Shown here: positions 54,210-64,000 of the stretch, one piece after another | How the letters are laid out: each line of letters starts with the position of its first letter | How positions within the stretch are numbered: position 1 is the stretch's first letter | Assembly: GCA_946807835.1 (NCBI GenBank) | Contig: OX327694.1 | Span: 10,242,001-10,306,000 of the forward strand | Origin: Ailanthus altissimus | Lineage: Eukaryota; Streptophyta; Magnoliopsida; Sapindales; Simaroubaceae | Direction of reading: 5' to 3' | Length of the DNA: 64,000 nucleotides | The notes under the pieces: model-generated | The model's input: only the letters and a program-made list of their open reading frames with translations | What the model was told of the DNA's origin: nothing | Databases searched by the model: none | Position numbers and translations under genes: made by a program

Positions 54210-56974
54210 TGACAAGACCCGACCCGAGACCCTCTACTATAGATCCCAGCAGCCCTGCCGGGCACTCCGACGGAAGTTCCTCCGAACTTAACTAGGTAAG
54301 TTAAGAAACTCCGCGAGGCAAACCCCTTTTTCATTCTTGTTACGACTAAGAAGATCTAGTAATATACATGAAAACGACATCTTAGTTTTAAAAACAAACG
54401 GACAGAGTTTCCCCTGTTTTTCGAAAAATCCATATAAACCTGCAAAGAAATTTCACTTCTAATTCCAACACATCTTAATTCTACCAATTCGGACCTCCAG
54501 TCCTTTTCAAATCAAATCCAACACAACTCAATTATTTCGTGTAAATCACAAAATAGGCATAATCATAAAAAGTAAAAACGATCATCATAAACTGGAAATC
54601 TCTTCTTCTTGATTCAACACATACTTACAAATATACATGCCTACAACTATTATGCATACAGTAAAGAGTGCTATTAGCACATTTACATGTACAAAAATTA
54701 TCTTTGGATTCGGCCACTACTCGGCGATAGGAGAATCAGCAGCTTGCGTTCCGAGACCTGCACCTGGGAAAGGGGTTTAAAACATAAAACGAGTGAGCTA
54801 AATGAGCTCAGTGAGTGTAAATGAGAATTCAATTACAAGAATATTATACAAAGATAGCAATTTCTAAAGTACATGCAGAAATTATGCTTCTAAAACGGAT
54901 GTAAAATTGTAAAACGGTTTCTAATATCATATGCTAATGAAATCTTGCCGAGCAGGTTTTATCTGCATCTTTGGAAAACTATATTCAGAATCTGTATAAC
55001 ATAATAACTGCTGTGTGCATATAAATGCATAAATGCTATCGGTAAATCGATAACGAGTAAAATCCTCGCTCGGCCATTTTCTTTCTAAACTGTACCAATG
55101 GTAACCCTAAAGCTCTATACCCACGCAACGACTCAACTAGCACCGCATACGTGAGTAGGTCACGGGGTACCTCAACTAGCAGCACCTACAGTGACATCTC
55201 AAGATATCTCACTGGCTACGTAGCAGAATCCTGCATCGCAAGCATATAGCGAGACAATATCCCGTACACATTGAGCGACTCACATGACTCGACATCCCGA
55301 CTTTCCGAAGTTAGTGACACACCCCCAAGACCTGCCCATGTGCACGGGATATACCGTCCGGGTCTAATACAATCATCACTACTATAATCTGAGGGTACCA
55401 ATGGCCTTAAAACAAATGCAGAAATTTTAAAACTGTTTCACAAATCGATCATGTAAAAGCATGTCTATGAATATATCAAGATCATAAGTCATGTTTATGC
55501 ATCGAAAGCTCATAAAACATACATAGTCATTGTGCGAAAACATAATAACCGAAAAGTAAAAGAAATGGCAAATTTCCACTCACAACCGCTCCGCGCTCAA
55601 TTTCGTTCCCGATTCCTGCTCCCGTTAACGCTCTCGGTTATCCTCACCTACGCACCATAAATGACATTTAGAACCAAATCGAACACTAGAATCTCATTTA
55701 ACTACTAAATGCCCTAATCGGCATACAAAGCCTGGATGTAAACTACTTTCGGATTTTAGTTACGGAGCCATAATCGAAACTAACTCACCATCCGGCGCCC
55801 TGAAAATTATTGAACACCTTATAATTTGATTGGACATACTTGCCCTTCACCTTTCCAACATGGACAATTATGTCCCATTTTCTTCATTTTTGGGTTTTTT
55901 CATCAACCATATACATTCAATTCACAATATGCATCACTTACACACAACAATTCAATCAAAACACCACTCAATTCCTAACTTCCCTAAAGTGGCAGAATTT
56001 CACCCTAGGTTCCAACACATTCCTTTTCTCAATTTCTTGTTCCAATTACAACAAAATCATGCCAATTTCATTCTAAAGCCCTAATTACAATCAATTGAAA
56101 TCTCTACAACAAAATCACCAAAAACCCTAATTCTCACCTTGCCAATTTCTTCAAATTGATGACTCCTTCAAGCTCCAAACTAGAATTCAACTCAATCTAA
56201 GCCAAGAATACACATAAGAACATCAATTAACACATTCTTGAATTCTCACTTATCAAACTCATAAAAGATGCTTTTCTTACCTCTTTTTCTTGAATTTCCA
56301 CTAATAGAGACTTCAATTGAGCTTAGGGATTGGTTTGTAACCTTAATTTGGCTTGATTACACATGAAAAATCATGAAAAAAAACTTGAATAGTCACTGTA
56401 GCAACACCCCCCTTTGAAGCTCGAATTTCTCTCTTTTTTTTGCTAAGTGTTGGTTTTGATCTCTCTTCTAATTTCTACACACTTCTAACATATATATAGT
56501 GCTCCCTCAATTTACCATTTTGCCATTCAACTTACTTAAAACTTCTAATTTGCCATTAGTTAAAAACTAATTATGTAATTAGTTCATTTGTAACTATTTA
56601 GTTAGAATAGTTCAAAGAACTAACTAGAACTTCCAACTTGGCAATCCATGAGATTTCTTCTAATTGGTCCATTCTCTAATATATGGATTATGTTTCTCAA
56701 CAAAGGCTTGTTGCATACATAACCCTTAAATGGAAATTCATGTAGTAAATTAGAATTTTCTTTTCCAAGCCAATAGAGAAAAATTCTAAAAATATTCTAG
56801 GGTCGTCCGGCACACCGATCGAGTGTGAAATTACCAAATTAGGTCTAATATCTCTCACGTGCACTATAAAGAAAATATTTCTAATAGGGTTAAAATCGAG
56901 TAACCCTACGGTGTCTTATTTGTTCTATACCGAAATCTAGACACCAATACTACTAATAGGGATTTGATATTACA
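54210..56974 (-). repeat. Solo gypsy LTR (2765 bp) with perfect TSD, inside LTR-A
   Basis: Full minus-strand LTR, TGTAATATC... (56974) to ...TTGTCA (54210), flanked by ATGAT on both sides (54205-54209 and 56975-56979). Uninterrupted versions of this target exist in the other LTR-A copies near 6115 and 28785. By eye very similar to the gypsy-1 3' LTR, so relatively young. TATA at about 56490-56498. Confidence 0.92.
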
Positions 56975-57386
56975 ATGATATATTGTCGATTTTAGATAAC
57001 TTGTATAAATGAACATGATTTGTGTTAATGTTTGTGAAGAGTTTAATCACATCAAATACACGTGTTATCAAATGTGCTATATTTTACATATCTTTTGATT
57101 GATTGTTAGATGTAAAACTGTCAATTGAGTTATAAACATTGAATCAAAGTGTAGAGTAGATTTATAAAGCATAATTATGATTCTTGAAGCTTATTTAAAT
57201 CATCATAAGACATTTTTCTCAATTCATAGACAATTCTATCTCATCCACTTAAACCAATTAATTAATTTTCTCATTTGTTACTGCTTTAATATTTTACTTC
57301 ACCAACCTATTTTGCCAAAAGCTTTCTTATGGGATCAACACCTCAATCTATACTGTGACAGCCGTATTACATTTTAAGCTTAAACA
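56975..57386 (+). repeat. Solo LTR-A copy 3, part 2
   Basis: Continues from the ATGAT duplication to the family A end TTAAGCTTAAACA, followed by TSD copy TCGTG (57387-57391; one transition from TTGTG). A solo LTR within the LTR-B1 end. Confidence 0.83.
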
Positions 57387-57477
57387 TCGTGGGAACGATA
57401 ATCACTCATCACTTTATTACTTGATCATGACTTGTGCACTTGCGGTTACAATTTGCATGTGTATAATTTCGCAAATA
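57387..57477 (+). repeat. Athila-B1 5' LTR, last piece
   Basis: Last ~90 bp of LTR-B1 (CTCATCACTTTATTACTTG to CGCAAATA). It ends in TA, as does LTR-B2. Confidence 0.78.
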
Positions 57478-57483
57478 AGTTTT

Positions 57484-57501
57484 TGGCACCATTGCTAGGG
57501 A
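57484..57501 (+). other. Athila-B1 primer binding site (decayed)
   Basis: TGGCACCATTGCTAGGGA differs at three positions from the Athila-C site; all three are C/G to T/A changes. Placed 6 bases after the LTR end. Confidence 0.75.
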
Positions 57502-57617
57502 TTGTGAAATTTGAATTAGTGCTAATATTGTGGATAAGCAACTTAATTTTACTTTAGGCATTTTATTTTTCTTTTATTATTTTTGAGTTATAAATTTATT
57601 ATAGTTGTTGAAGGTTT

Positions 57618-58630
57618 ATGAGAAGAGCCAATATCTTAGAGCTTTTACACTTTGATCCAGAAGTTGAGCGAACTTTGCAGAGACTTATGAGAGAAAAGGG
57701 AGATCAAGCTCGAGCTATGGTGGATGACGGTAATAACAACTAATAACCATAGGCATTGTGAGTATTTTAGGCTCGTAGTTAATGAGAAATATTCGGGGAT
57801 CCAAGTGGTTCAAGGCAATGACTTTGAATTGAAGCTGACCCTTATCAATATAGTGCAACAAAATCAATATAGGAGATTGCCAAATAAGGATCCAAATGTT
57901 CATCTTGCTATATTTTTGGAGGTTTGTGATACTATTAAGATGAATGGAGTCACAGAGGATTCCATTCACCTATGCTTGTTCCTATTCTCTATTATGGACA
58001 AGGCAAGGGGATGGCTTCAATCCTTATAATTAAGAAGTAATACAACATAGGAAGAGCTTGCTCAAATATTCCTCACAAAATTCTTTTCATCATCTAAGAC
58101 TTCACAACTTCGTAAGGAGATAGAAATATTTAGGTAATTGGATTTCGAGCCTTTCTATAAAGCTTAGGAATGGTTCAAGGACCTTATTCGAATGTGCCTC
58201 CAACATGGATACCAAGATTGGGTCCAAATATAAATATTCTATAATAGAATAAATTGGCAAATAAGAACTATTGCAGATACGGCTACAGGTGGTACGTTTT
58301 TGTCAAAAACTATAGAAAAAGCCCAAACTTTGTTGGAGGAAATGGCGTGCAACAATTACCAATGGCTTAATGAGAGTTCCATTATGAGAAGGGCTACCGA
58401 AATACATGAAGTTCATCTAATTGTTGCATTTTCAGCTTAAGTTTCAGTTTGACAAATCACATTTCTACACTAAATACTAGAAAGGCTTTAACAAGCAAAG
58501 ATTCAATGATGGTAGCAAATGTGTCTTACACCGGTGAAATGAGTGATCTATAATAAGTCAAATATGTTAACAACCAAAATGTCAACTATCAGAGTAACAA
58601 CTTTCCTACATATTATCATCATAGGCTTTA
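57618..58630 (+). pseudogene. gag: Athila-B1 gag, first part
   Basis: ATG at 57618 opens MRRANILELLHFDPEVERTL, aligned with the start of the Athila-C gag. Stops at 57741 and beyond, plus frame changes. The capsid domain is clear at 57840-58440 (DPNVHLAIFLEVCDTIKMNG; TIADTATGGTFL; EEMACNNYQW). Cut at 58630 by LTR-B2 and resumed at 61069. Confidence 0.83.
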
Positions 58631-61063
58631 TATTTGCAAAATTATACATACATAAATTTGTACCGCAAGTGCACGGGTTGTGAGCAAGTAATAAAGTGAT
58701 GAGTAAGTATCATTCCCACGAGGATTGTGTCCTAAATTAATGCTAAGTACTATGATGTTGGCAACCTAACTTTATCTAGGCTAATCTAAAAGGTAAGATG
58801 AATTATTGAATTAAAAGCAACTTAAAACTAAATAACTTAGTAAATTAAAGACATGAGAGATCCATGGCAATGGGGTTCTGGGGACTTGGTTTCCCTCTAT
58901 TGTTCCTATAGTCATTGTCATTAGTGAGCAACAACCAATTTTATGCATTCATTAGTCCATAGTGTATGATTAATCTCATTCCTTCTCCTAAGTGGCGAAT
59001 GAGATACTATGCATATACAACTACGTTGATATCCCTATCTCATCTGTTATACATACACGCATTAAGCTACCCTTATGCGATTACCCTAAGTTCATTAGTC
59101 TCCCAACTCAACAAACTCAAAGCTATACTTTTTACAACCAACATATAGATTAAACTTTCCCAAGCACATAACCTAAATGAATCATCCAATCCATTTTCTA
59201 TTGCAATTAGAAGCATTAAGCACATAAAAAGTATAAATGAATAAACATCAAATAGTCATTAATCACAAAATAGCATCAACACATATTGTTCAATAGAGTT
59301 CCATCAAGTCATAGAACATATAATCTAACAACAAAATGACAATCTTGCAATATAGTGAATTATATAAAAATGGGATCCTAGAGCATTGATTTCATTCTAT
59401 TCTTCCTATGTTCTTCCTATCTAGCATTTCGTTTAATTCATTAATCAAGGGCTTAAGACTAATCTCATTCCCTCTCCCGAGTGCCGAATGAGATACTATG
59501 CATACATATTCAAGTTGACATCCCTATCTAACTTGTTTACATATATATACATTACGCAACCCTTAAATTGATTACCCAAGGATTAATTTCATTACCTCTC
59601 TCGAGTGTCAAATGAAATCCTAGGCATAATGGCACACCCAAAGTGTTCTCACACATTTTATCAAACACTTGGACTGCACCAAATGCAATCTTTAAGAAAA
59701 CCATGGTGATTACCTAAGTGTTATTAGTCTCCCAACTCAATAACAACCTAGGGCTATAATTCTCCCAAATCCAATAAATGGGTCAAGCTTTCCCAAGCAT
59801 CAATCTATAAATCCACAACAACTAATTCATTTTCCAATTAATTGGAAGCAACTTGACTTCCAAGAACCCTAACTAGATTACCAAATCCTATGAAATCTAC
59901 TCTTAATGCCCAACCCACCAAGATCAGTTATGTCAACCGAACCAAATTCAAGGTAAACCAAAGCAATGCCTTAGCCAAGACCTATTGCCAATTCCCAGAC
60001 CAGTGTAGACTTGCTTAGCATAGGATACACAAGCTAGGTTCACGCTTGCAAGCTAGAGCTAGTCTAAAAACTACCGATTCTTCTCACCCTGCGGCACTGA
60101 ACCTACCTTAACCTAGGAAAGTGACTTTGATAGGCCTTTTTTCCCTTTTGCTGCTGAAAACTAAGGGTCTGGCAGATAAAGCTAAATTGTAATTTTGAGC
60201 TATTGTCCCAGGACCTCTTGCTTATGAATACCTACTTCTTTCACTTTTAAAGACTGTCGTATGGTACTTGGTTGTTCCTTAAAGCATTTTGCGTTCGCCC
60301 CTTAGCTTCGTTCAATCAAAAAGCATAGAGAAACACAAATGAATTCAATGAAAATATAATAAATCATCCAAACATAATATAAATAAAACTACATCAAACT
60401 TTAGAATTTAAGTTTGATCACATACAAATCCAACCATAACTAAAATTATCTAGAAATCCATAGATACAACTTATTTAAACAATGTTCATAATTGAAAATT
60501 TAAACAAAAGAGAAATAATAAGAAAAGAAAGAGAAATCCAAATTTAGGGATGTCTCCAAGGTTTTAATCCTTCAAATGTCTTCAATGATGCTCAAGAAAC
60601 CTTGGAGACATCATTTCGTCTCTTCAAATTTGAGCTATAATCTTCTTCTACTTTTTAATTTTCGTGCCTCCTTTGATGGTGTGAAAAATGGCTAAAGAGT
60701 AGTATTTATAGGTTTCGAATTAAGGCAAGAAAAATAAGAGTAAAATAGGTGGTGGCACCTGGGCGCCAAGCATACTACCCGTTTTGGAGCCTGGGCGCCA
60801 CTTTTCAGCGCTAATACGCCAAATCCTAGGTGATTTAGTGCATGAGCGCCACTTTATGGCGCTAGGGTGCCAAACATTGTTCATTGCACTGTAGCATTTT
60901 TGGTTTTTTGCTTGTTTTCTTTGAATTTTCATCCCAAATAGCTCCATTAACTTGAAACCTACAAAATGAAATTAATATATATAAAAAGCCATAAATTCAC
61001 ATTCAAAATGAGCAATTATCATATTAAGAGGGGTATAATATCATATATAAAATACGCTTATCA
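58631..61063 (-). repeat. Solo LTR-B2 (2433 bp) inside Athila-B1 gag
   Basis: Minus-strand LTR from TGATAAGCGTATTT (61063) to GCAAATA (58631), flanked by a perfect TSD CTTTA (58626-58630 and 61064-61068). It holds GC-rich imperfect palindromes at 60750-60885, an internal ~490 bp duplication (AATCTCATTCC at 58972 and 59461), and a block near 59850-60315 that LTR-B1 lacks. It lies in an element of its own family, inverted. Confidence 0.87.
60750..60885. repeat. GC-rich imperfect palindromes in LTR-B2
   Basis: TGGCACCTGGGCGCCA (one mismatch between arms), GCCTGGGCGCCAC, CAGCGCTAATACGCC, GAGCGCCAC and TGGCGCTAGGGTGCCA (one mismatch). Related to the perfect palindrome at 40034-40055; same LTR position as the box array of Athila-C, upstream of the TATA region. 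Confidence 0.72.
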
Positions 61064-61488
61064 CTTTAAAATCATGAGAACTTCTCTTATGGTAATACAA
61101 GAAATACATTGCAACCTCTGCCGAGATTTAATCAACAAGTGGCCAAGAAAAAATCCTCTTTAGAGGATCTTTTGGGCACTTTCAAAGTTGAGACAAGAGA
61201 GAGGTTCAACAACGATGAAGCTTGCCTTGATAATATTAAGACACATTGAACTCACATAAATGCTACACTGAAGTCATTAGAAGTGCAAGTTGACCAACTT
61301 GTCCATGCAATCAAATATCAATCTTCTGGCAAGTTCCCAAGTGACAAGGAATCCAACCCAAGAGAGCATTGCAATGCCATCACCCTTAAGAGTGGTAAGA
61401 AAGTTGAAGCTCTTGAGAAAAAGGTTATTGAGGGCAATAATGAATACGTTGTTGTTGAACCATCTAAGATGAATAACAAACCCAACTA
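61064..61488 (+). pseudogene. gag: Athila-B1 gag, second part
   Basis: Continues the gag after the CTTTA duplication. TLKSLEVQVDQLVHAI near 61267 and EHCNAITLKSGKKVE near 61360 match the SLRALENKVGQLATAI and EQCQAISLRSGKVL blocks of Athila-C residues ~393-442. One stop near 61248. The zinc knuckle and protease are not found; at about 61489 coding sequence ends against LTR sequence. Confidence 0.8.
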
Positions 61489-61583
61489 ATCTTCGTGGGA
61501 AAAATACTCACTTATCTCTTTACTACTTAATCATGACCTATGTACTTACGGTTACAATTCACGTGTGTATAATTTCATGAATA
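61489..61583 (+). repeat. Athila-B1 3' LTR remnant (~95 bp)
   Basis: Last ~95 bp of LTR-B (CTTCGTGGGAAAAATACTC to CATGAATA), then TSD copy ATAAG. Everything between gag and this tip, including pol and most of the 3' LTR, is deleted. Confidence 0.75.
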
Positions 61584-62640
61584 ATAAGATTATGTTCTAT
61601 AAACTAGTGCTCACTTGTTTAACAAAGTTACATTGAAGGTTGTTCCTACTACTTCGTATGAAATAGGGACTAAAAGTAAACCAAATCTTAAGTAAGTTAA
61701 GATTTGGGTTTGTCTTGTTTACATTAAGGTTATGCAACAGGATAAACTTACACCTAATGGGTATAAGTATCGGTTCATTAGATATCCTAAATATTTTATA
61801 AGATATCATTATATAATCCAAAGAAAAGATATGTATTTGTTACTCGTAATTCCACGTTCCTAGAGAAATAATTTTTGATAGATCATAAGGATTGAACTTT
61901 ATGAAGTCAACCAAGGTGTTGAGGAATCGATAATTTAACTATAGGCTCAACTGAGTGAGATTCCTTTAACACAACCTTCCCGTAGGTCAAAGAGGATCTT
62001 TAGGCCACCTGTTAGGTACGGTATATGCCTGAAGTTGTCTTTAATATTTTTATAGTTATAGAAATGGTTCCTTTGACTTATAGAGAGGCAGTGTTCGATA
62101 TCGATTTGGGAAAATGGCTAGATTCCATGAAAAGATACACAAATTTTATATCTGGTTAAGTGACTTACAGGTGAGAAGATACACAAATTCAAACTTCGAG
62201 TCTGATCTGAATGGTAGAAAATTTATATATGGTTATATATTTTTTCTCAATAGTTTCATTGTCAATTACAATAGTGCTTAACCAGGATCCACAACTGATT
62301 CTACCACAGATGCATAATATATTACGGCTTCGAAAGCTGTAAGAAAAGCAATATTGATATGCAAATTTGTTACAAAGGTAGGAGTAGTTCCAAGTGTAGT
62401 GGATCATATCCCTCTATATTGCAACAACAATAAGGCAATTGCTCAACCCAAGGGCATACTAGAAATCTAACCATATGGAAAGAAAATACCATATAATTAA
62501 AGAGATATTAGCTAGAAGAGATGAAATAGAATATGGAATAGGTTCTAGGGATTATGTAGTGCATCCACTCACTAAGGCCATAACTCTTAAGGTGTTTGAG
62601 AAACACTTGGACTCGGTAGGTATTAGCTATCATTATGTAC
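61584..62640 (+). pseudogene. pol: copia-3 integrase end and RNase H (RT deleted)
   Basis: Resumes copia-3 after Athila-B1: the integrase C-terminal block matching copia-1 27880-28000 (GYATG, then YKYRF-like near 61735-61790), the RT lead-in near 62065-62125 (YREAVFDIDLGKWLDSMK), then a jump at about 62140 into RNase H (VRRYTNSNFESD near 62170) and its tail (MERKYHIIKEILARRDEIE near 62475; VFEKHLDSVGISYHY). Most of RT, about 700 bp, is missing, and stops are frequent. Confidence 0.77.
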
Positions 62641-62662
62641 ACCACTAGAGCAAGTGGGAGAT

Positions 62663-64000
62663 TGTGCTTACATGTTATTCCATTTTATATGAATATTTAT
62701 TTGATATTTATACAGTATACATTTTAACAAATCGTTAACATTTATTACATGGTATAAAACTTGTTACTTTTCAGACATTGTTTAGATTTGATCTAAAGGT
62801 GTTTAGGTCAATACTAAGAGCTAGTATTCTAAGAGTTATAACCTTGTTTGAAATGGGACAATGACCTGAAAAAATTATAGTAATGACATAGTTGCAAGGA
62901 GTTGTAAATGGTCCTATGAAATGACATTATGCAATATGGTCTCAAATATGTTGTTCCTAATCTATGTGTACCGATCTAGGCCGATTAGTAAACCTTCTAG
63001 ATCAGTGTATATCTATATCTAGATTGTCCAAACGGTTAGTTTTAGCAAACTGTGAACTTAGTGAAAGCTCGTATAGACATGTAGGTATATAGTAAGTACT
63101 GCATACTAAACAGACTCACAAGGGCTTCTAATAGACATCTCATAAAGTTGTTAATAGAGGTCTTCACAAGTTTAGTAGTATTTATGGTCGTTTGACTTGA
63201 GTGCCACGGTGAGTTGTTAGTGATCCACTATGCTTTGATTCCAACATACTAGAGAATTTTCAGGCTTTGATCTTTGGGTTTTGTTGAGTAGGGTTCGATG
63301 GTCATGAAATCTAGTATGTGTAGATATAGGATCTGTCAGCTTATATGAGTAAGTTGTATATTTTGATGCTTTAAGATTGTATTTCAGAAAGTCTTGTGGC
63401 TACAAGATTTACCTCAAAAAAAAGTTTTTCATAAGGTAGAACAATATCGTGAAAGTGCTTGCAGATATTATTTATCGAAAGATAAATATGGAGATACGTT
63501 CATGGACGAGCAAATAAGAATTTGATGGTGAATATCTATGTCTCTGCAATTCTAAGATATAAGTGAAAGAAGGACTATACGAATATATTTTAACCTCAAC
63601 TTGTATGGTTCAACGCGTTGATTTTTATTATCCATATTATGTGTAGGGGGCATTATTTATGGACTTATAAAAGAGTTCTATAAGACAAATGGGTGTAAAC
63701 CTAGAGAGTCATATGATATAAAGTGTACTCATTGAGCATTAAGGTAGCGGACTAGGTCATAGAGTTCGATTAGGAAAAATTTTAGAAAGTAAAATTTGTT
63801 TTAAAATCTCCCAAGAAGCACACTTGTCACAACTTAAGTATTAAGCTTATTATATTATTTAAGTTAACAATTGTGTTAACTAGTAAATAAATGACAAGTG
63901 GCATTTGCATGGCTTAATATAGACACTTAGCATAAAACTAAAGTCAAACTATAAAAGTGTGAAAATTGTTTTGTATTTAGTGTGTGTGGTTCATTTGGCC
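62663..64000 (+). repeat. copia LTR of copia-3 (runs off the window)
   Basis: Follows AGAGCAAGTGGGAGA; the first ~10 bases of the LTR are missing (begins TGTGCTTACATG). Conserved copia LTR blocks follow, such as GAGTGCCACGGTGAG near 63199. The end lies beyond 64000. Confidence 0.78.

Larger units (their letters stand above)
39762..61583 (+). mobile_element. Athila-B1: Athila-like element with four secondary insertions
   Basis: 5' LTR in three pieces (39762-40575, 52703-53142, 57387-57477), tRNA-Asp-type primer site, a broken gag in two pieces, and a 3' LTR reduced to its last ~95 bp. Flanking 5-mers are ATAGG (39757-39761) and ATAAG (61584-61588), a TSD with one transition. Copia-3 integrase continues across it. 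Pol is absent: gag runs straight into the LTR remnant near 61489. Inserted into it are copia LTR-5 and LTR-A (both in the 5' LTR) and LTR-B2 (in gag). Confidence 0.83.
36889..64000 (+). mobile_element. copia-3: oldest Ty1/copia element, split by a stack of insertions
   Basis: Coding pieces appear in order at 36889-37723 (gag, protease, integrase start), 39398-39761 (integrase) and 61584-62640 (integrase end, RNase H), then the LTR from 62663 to the window edge. Joining the pieces across LTR-3 and Athila-B1 follows copia-1 protein order without gap, so both are insertions into this element. Most of RT is deleted near 62140. The 5' LTR and gag start are absent. Confidence 0.8.

Overview
This 64 kb window is almost certainly a heterochromatic or intergenic block of a flowering-plant (probably dicot) nuclear genome. 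It is AT-rich. Every region I can interpret is an LTR retrotransposon, a piece of one, or one tandem satellite. I found no credible host gene, tRNA, rRNA or CRISPR. Five repeat families recur: (i) a Ty3/gypsy chromovirus (Del/Tekay-like, chromodomain in pol) with ~2.7 kb LTRs starting TGTAATATCC; (ii) an Athila-like family A, seen as ~1.5 kb LTRs; (iii) an Athila-like family B, with LTRs ending TG...TA; (iv) an Athila-like family C, one complete young element; (v) a Ty1/copia family with ~2.1-2.5 kb LTRs.

Layout. 1-5629: gypsy-1 (+), a 31 bp 5' LTR stub fused to pol, then a full 3' LTR. 5630-6892: remnant of Athila-A (-). 6893-7047: gypsy LTR tip (-). 7048-8238 and 22316-25660: two halves of one ~480 bp tandem repeat array, split by gypsy-2 (-, 8239-22315). 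Each gypsy-2 LTR has itself been entered by a plus-strand LTR of the same family. 25661-33745: copia-1 (+), whose RT gene is split by a solo LTR-A. 33746-36888: copia-2 (+). 36889-64000: copia-3 (+), broken by a stack of later insertions.

The stack can be read from target-site duplications (TSDs) and from the continuity of broken reading frames: copia-3 > Athila-B1 (39762-61583) > copia LTR-5 (-, 40576-52702) > copia LTR-4 (+, about 42347-51968) > Athila-C (43933-51329). Side branches are solo LTR-A (53143-57386), which carries a solo gypsy LTR (54210-56974), solo LTR-B2 (58631-61063) inside the B1 gag, and solo copia LTR-3 (37724-39397).

The only intact coding sequence is the 831-codon gag-protease of Athila-C. 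That element lacks RT, RNase H and integrase, but has 1448 bp LTRs that differ at one position I could see, and a perfect TSD (GTCGG). It looks like a recently moved, non-autonomous element that depends on enzymes from elsewhere. Its LTRs and 3' region carry an unusual array of GC-rich, dyad-symmetric boxes in otherwise AT-rich DNA, the most intriguing signal in the window. All comparisons were made by eye; no alignment or database search was run.
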